A stretch of DNA of 64,000 nt. Source: Ectothiorhodospiraceae bacterium 2226 (GTDB lineage Bacteria > Pseudomonadota > Gammaproteobacteria > GCA-013348725). The notes beneath the pieces were generated by a model. It did not search any database and was not told the origin of the DNA. It was given only the letters and a program-made list of their open reading frames with translations. The DNA is taken from positions 2,724,501 through 2,788,500 of the forward strand of contig CP054689.1 of the NCBI GenBank assembly GCA_013348725.1, given 5' to 3'. Position 1 is the first letter of the stretch. Each line of letters begins with the position of its first letter. Made by a program: the position numbers and the translations under genes. Below are positions 1 through 10,889 of this stretch, piece after piece.

Positions 1-1
1 C

Positions 2-766
2 GCGCGGGCCTTGCAGCAGCTGGTCGACCGCGAGCCGGGTATGCGGGCGCTCATGATCCGCGACGGGGACTACTACATCAGCCTGCGCGAGCGGGTGGAG
101 CGCGCCCGTGCCGGGCGCGCCGATCTGTTCATCTCGGTGCATGCCGACGCCTTCCACGATCAGCGCGCGCGCGGCTCGTCGGTGTTCGTGCTGTCCGACC
201 GCGGGGCCAGTAGCGAGGCGGCCAAATGGCTCGCCAAGCGCGAGAACGCAGCCGATTTGGTTGGCGGTGTGCGGCTGGACGACAAGGACGACCTGCTCGC
301 CTCGGTGCTGCTGGATCTCTCCCAATCGGCCTCCCTGGAGGCCAGCACCGAGGTGGCCCAGCGCGTGCTGGAAGGTTTGAAGCGCGCCGGCACGGTACGC
401 AAGCGGCAGGTGGAACATGCGGGCTTCGCGGTGCTGCGGTCCCCGGATATCCCATCGATCCTGGTGGAGACCGCCTTCATCTCCAATCCGGAAGAGGAGC
501 GCAAGCTGCGTGATGCCCGTCAGCAGCGTGCCCTTGCGCAGGCGATGATGGACGGCATCCGGGCCTACTTCATGCGCAACCCGCCGCCCGATACCCTGTG
601 GGCGCAGCGCGGGAGGCGCCATGTGATCGCCCAGGGCGAGACGCTATCGGTGATCGCGCAGCGGTACAGCGTCAGCCTGGACAACCTGCGCCAGGCGAAC
701 GGATTGAACGGCGACCTGGTGCAGGTCGGTGACGTGTTGCGCATCCCCTACGCCGGGGGCGGCTAG
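2..766 (+). CDS. amiB: N-acetylmuramoyl-L-alanine amidase, AmiB/AmiC type, 5' truncated by window
   Basis: This is the C-terminal part of a zinc-dependent periplasmic amidase that cleaves the amide bond between MurNAc and the stem peptide during daughter-cell separation. The reading frame is open to the window edge, so the start lies outside. The Amidase_3 core shows the zinc-ligand stretch SVHADAF and the catalytic-glutamate stretch [14 protein letters not shown] LysM peptidoglycan-binding repeat ([20 protein letters not shown]) ends the protein. Position directly before mutL is the classic amiB-mutL order, which favours AmiB over AmiC. The amidase call is firm; the exact paralogue is inferred from context. 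Confidence 0.93.
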   Translation, partial: ARALQQLVDREPGMRALMIRDGDYYISLRERVERARAGRADLFISVHADAFHDQRARGSSVFVLSDRGASSEAAKWLAKRENAADLVGGVRLDDKDDLLASVLLDLSQSASLEASTEVAQRVLEGLKRAGTVRKRQVEHAGFAVLRSPDIPSILVETAFISNPEEERKLRDARQQRALAQAMMDGIRAYFMRNPPPDTLWAQRGRRHVIAQGETLSVIAQRYSVSLDNLRQANGLNGDLVQVGDVLRIPYAGGG

Positions 767-855
767 CGCCGGCCGGACTCACCTCCGCCCTCTCAGGACT
801 CCCAAACGCGGTCACCGCTGGCGGCCGCGGGCGCCGCTGCTTTAAGCTGTGCGCC

Positions 856-2712
856 ATGACGCAGCTCGCTCGGATCCAACTTCTCCCGGAACAGCTTGCC
901 AACCAGATCGCCGCCGGCGAGGTGGTGGAGCGTCCCGCCTCGGTGCTCAAGGAATTGGTCGAGAACAGCCTGGACGCCGGGGCCGGGCGGGTGGAGGTGG
1001 AGGTCGAGCAGGGCGGGATGCGCCTGATCCAGGTGCGTGACGACGGCGGTGGCATCGTGCCCGAGGACCTGCCGCTGGCCTTGGGGCGGCACGCGACCAG
1101 CAAGATCCGTTCGCTCGAGGACCTGGAGCGGGTGGCGAGTCTGGGGTTCCGCGGGGAGGCGCTGGCGAGCATCGGCTCGGTGTCCCGGCTCACGCTGACC
1201 TCGCGCACGCCCGACACCGAGCAGGCCTGGATGGTCGCCTGCGAGGGGCGTGAGCCGCTGGGCGCGCCGCGTCCGGCCGCGCACCCGCCCGGGACCACGA
1301 TCGCGGTGCGCGACCTGTTCTTCAACACGCCGGCGCGGCGCAAGTTCCTGCGCACGGAGAAGACCGAGTTCCAGCATTTGCAGGAGGTGCTCAAGCGCAT
1401 CTCCCTCAGCCGCTTCGATGTCGCCTTCGCCTTGCACCATAACGGACGCCCGGTGCATGTGCTGCGCGCCGCGGGTAGCGGACTGGAGCGCGCGCGGCGC
1501 GTGGCGCTGCTGTGCGGCGAGAGCTTCGTCGACCAGGCGTTGGTGCTCGATCTGGAAGGGGCGGGCATGCGCCTGTGGGGCTGGGCGGGCCTGCCGAGCT
1601 TCTCGCGCAGCCAGGCGGATCTGCAGTATTTCTACGTCAACGGCCGCATGGTGCGCGACAAGCTGATCAACCACGCGGTGCGCCACGGCTATCGCGACGT
1701 GCTCTACCACGGTCGCCACCCCGCGTTCGTGTTGTTTCTGGAACTCGATCCGCGCCTGGTCGATGTGAACGCACACCCCGCCAAGCACGAGGTGCGTTTC
1801 CGCGAGTCGCGTCTGGTGCACGACTTCGTCGCGCGCAGCGTGGCGCGGGTACTGGGGGAAGCGCGTGCCGGTGGCACGCACGCGGGGGGCATGGTTGAGG
1901 CGGGCGCCGAGCTGACCGCGGCGCCGGCCGAGCCCACGAGTCCCGGTGCCCGATTGAGCGGAGATTCCGCCGTCGCGGCGCAGCGCTATGCGTCCGTGAG
2001 CCTGCTGCGCGATAACCGGGCGTTGCCCTTGGCGGAGCCCCTCGCGGCCTATCGGGCACTCGGCGGCGAGCTACCCGTAGAGGCGGCGCCCGCACAAGAG
2101 TCCTGCCCGGCGCCCACCGCCACAAGCGCGCCGCCGCTCGGCTACGCCCTGGCGCAGTTGCACGGCATCTACATCCTGGCGCAGAACGCGCACGGCCTGG
2201 TGCTGGTGGACATGCACGCGGCGCACGAGCGGGTGGTGTACGAACGGCTGAAAAGCGCGCACGCGGCGCGCGCCGTGCGGGTGCAGCCGCTGCTCGTACC
2301 GGTGGCGGTGCACGTGAGCGCGCGCGAGGCGCAAGCGGCGGAGGAGCATGCCGCGGAGCTGGCCGGGTTCGGCCTCACGCTCACGCGCAGCGGTCCCGAG
2401 CACATCACCGCCCGCGAGATTCCCGCCCTGCTGGCCGGGGCGGACGTGGAGGCGCTGGTGCGCGACGTGCTGGCCGATTTGGTCGCACACGGCACCAGCG
2501 CGCGGGTGCAGTCCTCCCTCGAAGGACTGTTGTCTACCATGGCCTGCCACGGCTCGGTGCGGGCGCACCGGACGCTCACGGTGGCCGAGATGAACGCCCT
2601 GCTGCGCGACATGGAGGCCACCGAGCGCAGCGGTCAGTGCAACCATGGCCGCCCCACCTGGGTGCAGCTCGGACTGGGCGAACTCGACCGGCTGTTCCTG
2701 CGGGGGCGATGA
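856..2712 (+). CDS. mutL: DNA mismatch repair protein MutL
   Basis: MutL couples MutS mismatch recognition to strand incision. The N-terminal GHKL ATPase shows [12 protein letters not shown] and [10 protein letters not shown] (catalytic E36), DDGGGIV and [14 protein letters not shown]. The C-terminal part carries [12 protein letters not shown] from about residue 452, ACHGSVRAH, and QCNHGRPT near the end. These match the metal-binding nuclease motifs of MutL proteins from bacteria without MutH, with Met in place of Gln in DQHA. Length 618 is normal. The stop overlaps the miaA start (ATGA). Family knowledge predicts a nicking MutL; activity is inferred. Confidence 0.97.
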   Translation: MTQLARIQLLPEQLANQIAAGEVVERPASVLKELVENSLDAGAGRVEVEVEQGGMRLIQVRDDGGGIVPEDLPLALGRHATSKIRSLEDLERVASLGFRGEALASIGSVSRLTLTSRTPDTEQAWMVACEGREPLGAPRPAAHPPGTTIAVRDLFFNTPARRKFLRTEKTEFQHLQEVLKRISLSRFDVAFALHHNGRPVHVLRAAGSGLERARRVALLCGESFVDQALVLDLEGAGMRLWGWAGLPSFSRSQADLQYFYVNGRMVRDKLINHAVRHGYRDVLYHGRHPAFVLFLELDPRLVDVNAHPAKHEVRFRESRLVHDFVARSVARVLGEARAGGTHAGGMVEAGAELTAAPAEPTSPGARLSGDSAVAAQRYASVSLLRDNRALPLAEPLAAYRALGGELPVEAAPAQESCPAPTATSAPPLGYALAQLHGIYILAQNAHGLVLVDMHAAHERVVYERLKSAHAARAVRVQPLLVPVAVHVSAREAQAAEEHAAELAGFGLTLTRSGPEHITAREIPALLAGADVEALVRDVLADLVAHGTSARVQSSLEGLLSTMACHGSVRAHRTLTVAEMNALLRDMEATERSGQCNHGRPTWVQLGLGELDRLFLRGR

Positions 2713-3662
2713 TGGGCCGCGAGCGGGCGATGCTGCCGCCGGCCCTGTTCGTGATGGGGCCGACGGCCTCGGGCAAGAGCGAACTCGCGCTGCGTCTCGC
2801 CGAGCACTTGCCCTGCGACATCATCAGCGTGGACTCCGCCTTGGTCTATCGCGGGATGGATATCGGCACCGCCAAGCCCGACGCCGCCACGCTGCGCCGC
2901 GTGCCGCACCGCCTGGTGGATATTCTCGACCCCCTGGAGCCATACTCCGCCGCGCGGTTTCGCGACGACGCGCTGCGCGAGATGGCGGCCAGCACCGCCC
3001 GTGGGCGCCTGCCGCTGCTGGTGGGCGGCACGATGCTCTACTTTCGCGCCCTGCAGCGGGGCCTGGCCGAGTTGCCCTCGGCCGACCCGGCGGTCCGCGC
3101 CGAGATCGAGGCCGAGGCGCGCCGCCGCGGCTGGGCGGCGCTGCACGCGGAGTTGGCGGCGGTGGATCCGCCCGCCGCGGCGCGCATCCACCCCAATGAT
3201 CCGCAGCGGCTGCAGCGCGCGCTGGAGGTCTACCGGGTGACCGGCCGAGCGATGAGCGAACTCACCGCGCGCGGAGCGGCGGAACCTTTGCCGTACCGGA
3301 TACTCAAACTCAGCGTTGCCCCTGCGACCCGCGCGCTGTTGCACGCGCGCATCGCGCAGCGCTTCGAGGAGATGTTGGCTGCCGGACTGTTGGACGAGGT
3401 GCGGCGGCTGATGGCACGCGGCGATCTACACCCCGACCTCCCGTCGATGCGGGCGGTCGGTTACCGCCAAGCGTGGCGCCACTTGGCCGGGGAGATTGAT
3501 TACCCGGAAATGGTCCGTCAGGCGGTGGTCGCCTCCCGTCAGTTGGCCAAGCGTCAGTTCACGTGGCTGCGGGCGGAGTCGGATCGGGTCGAGTTCGATG
3601 CGCAGGCGGCGGATCTGACCGCTCGCGCACTGACCGAGGTCCGCGAGCGGTTGGCTCTCTAG
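2709..3662 (+). CDS. miaA: tRNA dimethylallyltransferase MiaA
   Basis: MiaA transfers a dimethylallyl group to N6 of A37 in tRNAs that read UNN codons; the product is later thiomethylated by MiaB. The P-loop GPTASGKS is at residues 17-24, followed by [16 protein letters not shown] and the [10 protein letters not shown] segment. The start is taken at the ATG that overlaps the mutL stop, implying translational coupling; an in-frame extension inside mutL is ignored. Length 317 is typical. It sits between mutL and hfq as in many gammaproteobacteria. Confidence 0.96.
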   Translation: MMGRERAMLPPALFVMGPTASGKSELALRLAEHLPCDIISVDSALVYRGMDIGTAKPDAATLRRVPHRLVDILDPLEPYSAARFRDDALREMAASTARGRLPLLVGGTMLYFRALQRGLAELPSADPAVRAEIEAEARRRGWAALHAELAAVDPPAAARIHPNDPQRLQRALEVYRVTGRAMSELTARGAAEPLPYRILKLSVAPATRALLHARIAQRFEEMLAAGLLDEVRRLMARGDLHPDLPSMRAVGYRQAWRHLAGEIDYPEMVRQAVVASRQLAKRQFTWLRAESDRVEFDAQAADLTARALTEVRERLAL

Positions 3663-3818
3663 AATGGGCGCTGTGCTAAACTGGGAATGGCTCGAATGCG
3701 GCCTGGTGCCGTATTGGAGCGGGACGGCCCGCCGAAGGAACGTGTGGGTCGATGCCAGAGGCGCGGCTGAGCCGCGGAACAGTGGCAACAACTATAAATA
3801 AAAAAGGAGAGCAGTGAC

Positions 3819-4064
3819 ATGAGCAAGGGGCAGGCGCTACAGGATCCTTTTCTGAATACGCTGCGAAAGGAGCGGGTGCCCGTATCGATCTATCTGGTCA
3901 ACGGCATCAAGCTGCAAGGCCAGATCGATTCCTTCGATCAGTTCGTGGTGTTGTTGAAGAACAGCGTCAGTCAGATGGTTTACAAGCACGCCATTTCCAC
4001 GGTGGTGCCGGCACGGAACGTAAAGATCCAAACGGGTGCAGACGATCAGCCTCAGAACATTTAA
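3819..4064 (+). CDS. hfq: RNA chaperone Hfq
   Basis: Hfq forms a hexameric Sm-like ring that pairs small RNAs with mRNAs. Sm1 covers [20 protein letters not shown] and Sm2 covers [12 protein letters not shown]. The 81-residue product has only a short C-terminal tail ([15 protein letters not shown]). An AAAAAGGAGA ribosome-binding site lies 10 or so bases before the ATG. An extended -10 (TGC then TAAACT at 3677-3682) in the 156-bp gap after miaA may give hfq its own promoter. hflX follows after 38 bp. Confidence 0.98.
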   Translation: MSKGQALQDPFLNTLRKERVPVSIYLVNGIKLQGQIDSFDQFVVLLKNSVSQMVYKHAISTVVPARNVKIQTGADDQPQNI

Positions 4065-4070
4065 GCGACT

Positions 4071-4088
4071 CTCGCCGGTCACGGCGAG
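4071..4088 (+). other. hairpin in the hfq-hflX gap, next to the hflX ribosome-binding site
   Basis: CTCGCCG, loop GTCA, CGGCGAG is a perfect 7-bp stem just after the hfq stop. No T tract follows; instead GGGAGG for hflX begins within two bases. It could be a processing or translation-tuning element rather than a terminator. Function is inferred only. Confidence 0.5.
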
Positions 4089-4102
4089 CGGGAGGGGCGC
4101 GG

Positions 4103-5422
4103 TTGCTCGATAGGCCCCGCAGCGGCGAGCGCGCAGTTCTCGTTCATCCCTCAGGTTCGGCAGCCGATGAAGAGCTGCTGGAGTTCCAGGAACTGATCAC
4201 CGCCGCCGGCGCAGAGCCGGTGGCGGTGATTACCAGTGCGCGCAAGTTTCCCGACCCCGCGTTTTACGTCGGCTCGGGCAAGGTAGACGAGATCGAGGCG
4301 GCTGTGGCGGCGCATGCGGCCGAGGTCGTGGTGGTCAACCATGCCCTGAGCCCGGCCCAGGAGCGCAACCTCGAGCGCCGACTTCGGTGCCGGGTGCTGG
4401 ATCGCACCGGGTTGATCCTCGACATCTTCGCCCAGCGGGCGCGTAGCCACGAGGGCAAGCTGCAGGTAGAGCTGGCGCAGCTGCAGCATATGGCGAGTCG
4501 TCTGGTGCGGGGCTGGACCCACCTCGAGCGACAGAAGGGCGGCATCGGTCTGCGCGGACCGGGTGAGACGCAGCTCGAGACCGACCGGCGCCTCCTCAAT
4601 CTGCGTATCAAGGCGCTGCAGCGCGAGCTGGCCAAGGTATCCTCGCGGCGCGAACAGGGGCGCCGGTCGCGGCGTCGCGCGGGGCTGCCGGTGGTGTCGC
4701 TGGTCGGGTATACCAACGCCGGCAAGTCCACCTTGTTCAACCGTCTCACCGGCGCGGGCGTTTACGCCGCCGATCAACTGTTTGCCACGCTCGATCCGAC
4801 CCTGCGCCGTTTGGAGTTGCCGGGCGGGGCGACGGTGGTGTTGGCCGATACCGTGGGGTTCATCCGCCACCTGCCGCACGATCTGGTGGCGGCGTTTCGT
4901 TCCACGCTGCAGGAGACGCGCGAGGCGGATCTGTTGTTGCACGTGGTCGACGCCTCCGACGACAACCGCGCGGCGTATACCGAACAGGTCAACCGGGTTC
5001 TGGCAGAGATCGGCGCGGACGAGGTGCCGCAGATTCTGGTATACAACAAGGTCGACCGCCTGGAGATCGCGCCGCACGCCGAACGCGGCCCCGACGGGCG
5101 CCTCGGCCGGGTCTGGGTATCCGCCGTCACCGGCGCCGGTCTCGACGTGCTGGAACAGGCCCTGCGGGAACATTTCGGGCGGGGCGAGGTCCATTACATG
5201 CTGAGACTTCCACCCGCCGAAAGCAGTCGGCTCCGCGCCCGCTTGTATGAACTCGGCGCGGTGCTCGGCGAGACAACTGATCCGGACGGTGCCAGCGTAT
5301 TGGAAGTGCGCCTCGGCGCTGCGGAGTACGAGGCGCTGTGTCGTGACGAGGCCCTGGATCGGTGGGTCCAGGAGCCCGGGCCGGGTTTGGCCGCGCTTGC
5401 GGTGGCCACCCAGGGTCCATAG
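4103..5422 (+). CDS. hflX: GTPase HflX, ribosome-splitting
   Basis: HflX is a GTPase that binds 50S/70S ribosomes and can split stalled or heat-damaged ribosomes. The N-terminal HflX domain contains the GSGKVDEIEAA region; the G domain shows G1 GYTNAGKST at about residue 202, G3 DTVGFIRHLPHDL and G4 NKVD. The TTG start is chosen because GGGAGG lies about 8 bases upstream and the resulting LDRPRSGERAVLVH begins where the family does. Length 439 is typical. It follows hfq and precedes hflKC, the usual order. Confidence 0.96.
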   Translation: MLDRPRSGERAVLVHPSGSAADEELLEFQELITAAGAEPVAVITSARKFPDPAFYVGSGKVDEIEAAVAAHAAEVVVVNHALSPAQERNLERRLRCRVLDRTGLILDIFAQRARSHEGKLQVELAQLQHMASRLVRGWTHLERQKGGIGLRGPGETQLETDRRLLNLRIKALQRELAKVSSRREQGRRSRRRAGLPVVSLVGYTNAGKSTLFNRLTGAGVYAADQLFATLDPTLRRLELPGGATVVLADTVGFIRHLPHDLVAAFRSTLQETREADLLLHVVDASDDNRAAYTEQVNRVLAEIGADEVPQILVYNKVDRLEIAPHAERGPDGRLGRVWVSAVTGAGLDVLEQALREHFGRGEVHYMLRLPPAESSRLRARLYELGAVLGETTDPDGASVLEVRLGAAEYEALCRDEALDRWVQEPGPGLAALAVATQGP

Positions 5423-5425
5423 AAT
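5397..5425 (+). promoter_or_regulatory. predicted sigma-70 promoter for hflKC inside the end of hflX
   Basis: TTGCGG, a 17-base spacer, then TAGAAT. The -10 spans the hflX stop codon, about 90 bp before hflK. Assigned by inspection only. Confidence 0.45.
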
Positions 5426-5516
5426 CTGCACTCTTTGATTTGCCGGCGCAATGGTCGGCACGTGCTGCGCTCAGAGCTAACGGCGCGGCGCTTTCACCCA
5501 GCAATGGAGTATTCCC

Positions 5517-6668
5517 ATGGCGTGGAATGAACCCGGTTCCGGGGGCAAGGATCCCTGGGGCGGCCGTAATAGCGGCAGCAACCAGGGGCCGCCTGATCTC
5601 GACGAGATGATCAAGAAACTGCAGTCGCGCGTCTCCGGCATGTTCGGCGGGCGCGGCGGCAGCGGCGGTGGCGGTGGTGCGAGTCCCATGGGGATCGGGC
5701 TCATCTTCGTCGTCGCCATTGTCATTTGGGCACTGTCCGGTATCTACATCGTAGACGAAGGTAAGCGCGGCGTGGTGCTGATGTTCGGTGCCTACCACAC
5801 CACCACGTTGCCTGGGCCGCACTGGCACCCGCGGTTCATTCAGAGCGTCGAGGTCGTCGACATCGAGCAGGTGCGCGGTGTCGAACTGGGCATGCGTGCC
5901 GACGAGCGGCTGATGCTCACCCAGGATGAGAACATCGTCGATATTCGCTTCGTGGTGCAGTACCGCGTCAACGATGCGCACAACTACCTGTTCAACGTGC
6001 GCGATCCGGACGGAACATTGCGTCAGGCCATGGAGAGCGCGGTCCGTGAGATCGTCGGCAAGAGCACCTTGGACTTCGTCATCACGGGCGGTCGTACTCA
6101 GGTGGCGATGCAGACCCACGAACTCATGCAGCAGATCCTGGACAACTATCAGGCGGGCCTGGAGGTCACCAGCGTGAACATGCAGGACGCGCAGCCGCCC
6201 GAGCAGGTGCAGGAGGCGTTCGCCGATGCGGTCCGCGCCCGTGAGGACGAGGAACGCTTGAAGAACGAGGCGGAGGCCTACGCAAACGACATCATCCCGC
6301 GTGCCCGCGGTCAGGCGGCGCGTATCCTCGAAGAGGCCGATGGCTACCGGGCCCGCATGATCGCCGAGGCCGAGGGTCAGTCTTCGCGCTTCTCGCAGGT
6401 GTTGGCCGAGTACCAGCGCGCCCCCGACGTCACGCGCGAGCGCCTTTACATCGAGACCATCGAGTCGGTGTTCTCCAGCACCAACAAAGTACTGGTCGAC
6501 GTCAAGGGCGCGAATAACATGATGTTCCTACCGCTGGATCGTGTGATGCAGCAGGCCGCGGCGGGCGCGGGCGGCCAAGCCGTGCAGCATCGCGAACCCC
6601 AATCGCTGGGACAGCCGGTCGACTCGCGTCAGCAGCGCGACCGCGCGCGTAGCCGGGAGGTGCGCTAA
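5517..6668 (+). CDS. hflK: FtsH protease modulator HflK
   Basis: HflK forms with HflC a large membrane cage around FtsH in the periplasm and tunes its proteolysis. A Gly-rich cytoplasmic segment (residues about 38-60) precedes a single transmembrane helix (IGLIFVVAIVIWALSGIYI) and then the SPFH/band-7 domain; the C-terminal half is a long charged helix. The stop overlaps the hflC start (TAATG). Length 383 is usual. The ATG at 5517 gives the typical MAWNEPG start. Confidence 0.97.
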   Translation: MAWNEPGSGGKDPWGGRNSGSNQGPPDLDEMIKKLQSRVSGMFGGRGGSGGGGGASPMGIGLIFVVAIVIWALSGIYIVDEGKRGVVLMFGAYHTTTLPGPHWHPRFIQSVEVVDIEQVRGVELGMRADERLMLTQDENIVDIRFVVQYRVNDAHNYLFNVRDPDGTLRQAMESAVREIVGKSTLDFVITGGRTQVAMQTHELMQQILDNYQAGLEVTSVNMQDAQPPEQVQEAFADAVRAREDEERLKNEAEAYANDIIPRARGQAARILEEADGYRARMIAEAEGQSSRFSQVLAEYQRAPDVTRERLYIETIESVFSSTNKVLVDVKGANNMMFLPLDRVMQQAAAGAGGQAVQHREPQSLGQPVDSRQQRDRARSREVR

Positions 6669-7564
6669 TGGGACAGGCTATGAAAACCAGCATCCTGGTG
6701 TTGCTGGTGCTCGCCGCGATCGTGGCGTACGGCTCGATGTTCACCGTGGATGAGCGCGAGCGCGCGATCATGTTCCGCCTGGGTGAGATCGTCCGCGAGG
6801 ACATCGATCCGGGCTTGCACTTCAAGCTCCCGTTCATCAATAACGTGCGCAAGTTCGACGGCCGCATCCTCACCATGGATGCGTTGCCCGAGCGCTACCT
6901 CACCGCCGAGTTGAAGAACGTGCGCGTGGATGCGTTCGTGAAGTGGCGCATCAACGATGTAGGCGCCTATTACCGAACCATGGGCGGCGACGAGACGCGG
7001 GCCAACATGCGCCTGTCGCAGATCATCAAGGACGGTCTGCGCGGTGAGTTCGGTAAGCGCACCATTCAGGACGTGGTGTCGGGCGAACGCGCGCTGATCA
7101 TGGACATCATCACCGCGCACGCCAACCGTCAGGCGCGTAACTTCGGGATCGATGTGGTGGACGTGCGGCTCAAGCGGGTCGACCTGCCGGACGACATCAG
7201 CGTGTCCATTTATCGTCGTATGGAGGCCGAGCGTACGCGTGTGGCCAACGAGCTCCGCTCGCGTGGTGCCGAGGCGGCCGAGCGCATTCGCGCCGATGCG
7301 GATCGTCAACGCACCATCCTGGTCGCGGAGGCGCAGCGAGACGCCGAGCGCATCCGCGGTGAGGGCGATGCCCGCGCGGCCGCGATCTTCGCCGAGGCCT
7401 TCTCGGAGGACGCGGAGTTCTTCTCGCTCTACCGCAGCCTGGCAGCCTATCGCGCGACGTTCAACAGCCAGAACGACGTGCTCGTGCTGGAACCGGATTC
7501 CGAGTTCTTCAAGTACTTCACCGGTAGCATGCCCGGCGCAAGGGGCTCCGCGCGGGCCAACTGA
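6668..7564 (+). CDS. hflC: FtsH protease modulator HflC
   Basis: This is the partner of HflK. After a short N-terminus it has one membrane helix (SILVLLVLAAIVAYGSMF), then VDERERAIMFRLGEIV, the start of the SPFH domain. The C-terminal half has an Ala/Glu/Arg-rich coiled helix (RSRGAEAAERIRADADRQR). Its start overlaps the hflK stop by one base, so the two are translationally coupled. Length 298 is normal. Confidence 0.97.
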   Translation: MGQAMKTSILVLLVLAAIVAYGSMFTVDERERAIMFRLGEIVREDIDPGLHFKLPFINNVRKFDGRILTMDALPERYLTAELKNVRVDAFVKWRINDVGAYYRTMGGDETRANMRLSQIIKDGLRGEFGKRTIQDVVSGERALIMDIITAHANRQARNFGIDVVDVRLKRVDLPDDISVSIYRRMEAERTRVANELRSRGAEAAERIRADADRQRTILVAEAQRDAERIRGEGDARAAAIFAEAFSEDAEFFSLYRSLAAYRATFNSQNDVLVLEPDSEFFKYFTGSMPGARGSARAN

Positions 7565-7649
7565 GGTGTGCGGCGGCACGTGGGCGGCGAGTATCGCGCC
7601 CGCGCGCCGCCGCGGCATCACCGGCGCGCGCGCAATCGGAGAAGGGCAT

Positions 7650-7841
7650 ATGTGGCAAGAACTACTCATCGCGCTTGCGCTGCTGTTGGTGTTGGAAGGG
7701 GTGATGCCGTTTCTGAGCCCGGCGGGCTTTCGGCGTACCCTTATGCAAATGGCGAGTATTCCCGAATCGGCGCTGCGCTGGGCCGGTCTCGCCAGCATGC
7801 TGTTGGGGGCCTTCTTGATCTACGCCTTGCGCGGCGCCTGA
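7650..7841 (+). CDS. DUF2065 small inner-membrane protein (YjeT-like)
   Basis: This 63-residue protein begins MWQELLIALALLLVLEG and has two hydrophobic helices separated by a short basic loop (SPAGFRRTLMQM). This is the DUF2065 pattern found between hflC and hisZ or purA in gammaproteobacteria. AGAAGGG before the ATG is a fair ribosome-binding site. The molecular role is unknown; the location suggests a link to HflKC, but that is inference. Confidence 0.88.
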   Translation: MWQELLIALALLLVLEGVMPFLSPAGFRRTLMQMASIPESALRWAGLASMLLGAFLIYALRGA

Positions 7842-7868
7842 GCTCGGCCGCGGCCACCCTGGCCGCGG

Positions 7869-7897
7869 GCGACACCGTTTACGAAATCCCGTACAAT
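7869..7897 (+). promoter_or_regulatory. predicted promoter for hisZ-purA
   Basis: GCGACA, 17-base spacer, TACAAT, about 75 bp upstream of hisZ. Four of six -35 bases and five of six -10 bases match sigma-70. By eye only. Confidence 0.42.
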
Positions 7898-7970
7898 CGC
7901 GCCCCATGCGGCGCTTAGCACACATCCCAGCCAATCCTTCCCGACCTCCGCGCACGGAGGGCGTGTTCCT

Positions 7971-9179
7971 ATGAGCGCGTATCTGCCCCCCGATCAGGAC
8001 CGCTGGGTGCTGCCCGCCGGCATCGAAGAGGTGTTGCCCCCGCAGGCGGCACAGCTCGAGCAGGCGCGCCGGCAGCTGCTGGACCTGTACGCGAGTTGGG
8101 GGTATGAGTTGGTCATGCCGCCGCTGATCGAGTATCTCGATTCGCTGCTTACCGGCACGGGCAACGACCTCGACCTGCAGACCTTCAAGCTCATCGATCA
8201 GCTGTCCGGGCGACTGATGGGCGTGCGCGCGGACATGACGCCGCAGGTGGCGCGGATCGACGTACACCACCTCAAGCGCGAGGCCCCGACGCGGCTGTGT
8301 TATCTCGGCACGGTCCTACTCGCGCGCCCCGACGGCTTTGCGGGATCGCGCAGTCCGCTACAGGTCGGGGGGGAGTTGTACGGACACGCCGGACCGGAGA
8401 GCGACGCGGAGGTCTTGTGTCTGATGATCGAGACCCTCCGCGCGGTGGGCATCGCGCAGCCGCACGTGGATGTGGGGCACGTAGGTATCTACCGCGCTCT
8501 GGCGCAGCAGGCGGGGCTCGATCCGCTCGCCGAGGCTCGTTTGTTCGACGCCCTGCAGCGCAAGGCGCTGCCGGAGTTGGAGGCGGACCTGGCCGAACGC
8601 GGGCTGGATGCTTCGCTTTCTGCGATGCTGCGCGCCCTGCCGCAGTTGAACGGGGGGCGCGAGGTGCTGGCCGAGGCCCGCGCGGCACTGCGCGCAGCGG
8701 GGCCGGCGGTGCAGGTGGCCCTGGACAACCTCGAAGCGATCGATGCCTTGGTGCGCGCCCAGCAGCCCGAAGTGCCGCTGCACTTCGACCTGGCTGAGTT
8801 GCGCGGCTACCACTATCACACCGGCGCGGTGTTTGCGGCTTTCGTACCCGGCGTCGGCCAGGCGGTGGCGCAGGGCGGGCGCTATGACGACATTGGCAAG
8901 GTGTTTGGCCGGGCGCGCCCCGCCACCGGGTTTAGTGCGGACCTCAAGACACTGCTGCAGGCGGCGCCCCCCGCGCCTGCGGCGGCGCGCGGTATCTTCG
9001 TGCCGGCCTCCGATGCCGCCGGGTTGCGCGCGCGGGTGCAGGCGCTGCGTGCCCAGGGGGAGCGGGTAGTCATGGGGCTACCGGGGCAACGCGGCGAACC
9101 GGGCGAACTGGGCTGCGACCGGCGCCTGGTGCAGGTAGGCGACGATTGGCAGGTCGTGCCGCTCGACAGCGGCCGCTGA
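7971..9179 (+). CDS. hisZ: ATP phosphoribosyltransferase regulatory subunit HisZ
   Basis: HisZ resembles histidyl-tRNA synthetase but does not charge tRNA; it forms a hetero-octamer with the short form of HisG, enabling the first step of histidine synthesis and its feedback inhibition. The class-II-like core shows [16 protein letters not shown] and, later, [20 protein letters not shown]. The C-terminal anticodon-binding domain of HisRS is not evident beyond a short tail. Length 402 fits HisZ. Presence implies a short HisG elsewhere. purA follows, the common arrangement. Confidence 0.93.
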   Translation: MSAYLPPDQDRWVLPAGIEEVLPPQAAQLEQARRQLLDLYASWGYELVMPPLIEYLDSLLTGTGNDLDLQTFKLIDQLSGRLMGVRADMTPQVARIDVHHLKREAPTRLCYLGTVLLARPDGFAGSRSPLQVGGELYGHAGPESDAEVLCLMIETLRAVGIAQPHVDVGHVGIYRALAQQAGLDPLAEARLFDALQRKALPELEADLAERGLDASLSAMLRALPQLNGGREVLAEARAALRAAGPAVQVALDNLEAIDALVRAQQPEVPLHFDLAELRGYHYHTGAVFAAFVPGVGQAVAQGGRYDDIGKVFGRARPATGFSADLKTLLQAAPPAPAAARGIFVPASDAAGLRARVQALRAQGERVVMGLPGQRGEPGELGCDRRLVQVGDDWQVVPLDSGR

Positions 9180-10529
<1,350 letters not shown>

Positions 10530-10617
10530 GGAAGCTCTGAACTCTTCACAGCTTCCTGCGGCACAGGGATGTGCCGGCGCGCGCCGGCCGGGGGCGGCGG
10601 CGCGGGGGACTGAAACG

Positions 10618-10645
10618 AAAACAGCCCGCACGAAGCGGGCTGTTT
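10618..10645. terminator. intrinsic terminator between purA and tRNA-Leu
   Basis: AAACAGCCCGC, short loop, GCGGGCTGTTT forms a long GC-rich stem. On the minus strand it is followed by TTTTCGTTTC, so it most clearly ends the leftward tRNA-Leu transcript; the plus side has TTTGTCTT and could also stop purA. Confidence 0.8.
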
Positions 10646-10654
10646 GTCTTGAAG

Positions 10655-10741
10655 TGGTGCCGAGGAGAGGACTTGAACCTCCACGGAGTTTCCCCCACTA
10701 GCACCTGAAGCTAGCGCGTCTACCAATTTCGCCACCTCGGC
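10655..10741 (-). tRNA. tRNA-Leu (anticodon CAG)
   Basis: Reading leftward, GCCGAGG...CCTCGGC is the 7-bp acceptor stem with an encoded CCA end. The anticodon stem CTAGC/GCTAG holds loop TTCAGGT, giving CAG. A long variable arm (type II tRNA) and the GGTTCAAGTCC T-arm are present. Total 87 nt, which fits tRNA-Leu. Confidence 0.95.
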
Positions 10742-10772
10742 TTTTCTCGCGGCGTGGCCGCAAGAGGTGCGC

Positions 10773-10801
10773 ACTTTACCGCCGCCCCCCGCGCATGTCA
10801 A
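10773..10801 (-). promoter_or_regulatory. sigma-70 promoter of tRNA-Leu
   Basis: On the minus strand TTGACA, exactly 17 bases, TAAAGT, about 30 bp upstream of the tRNA 5' end. The -35 is a perfect consensus. Confidence 0.8.
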
Positions 10802-10889
10802 CGCTTGCGGCCGAACTGGGCGCGACGTTTGTGAGCATTTAAACTGATTGATTTGGGAGCCGGCAGGCAGCCGGCCAACGAGGGATACG

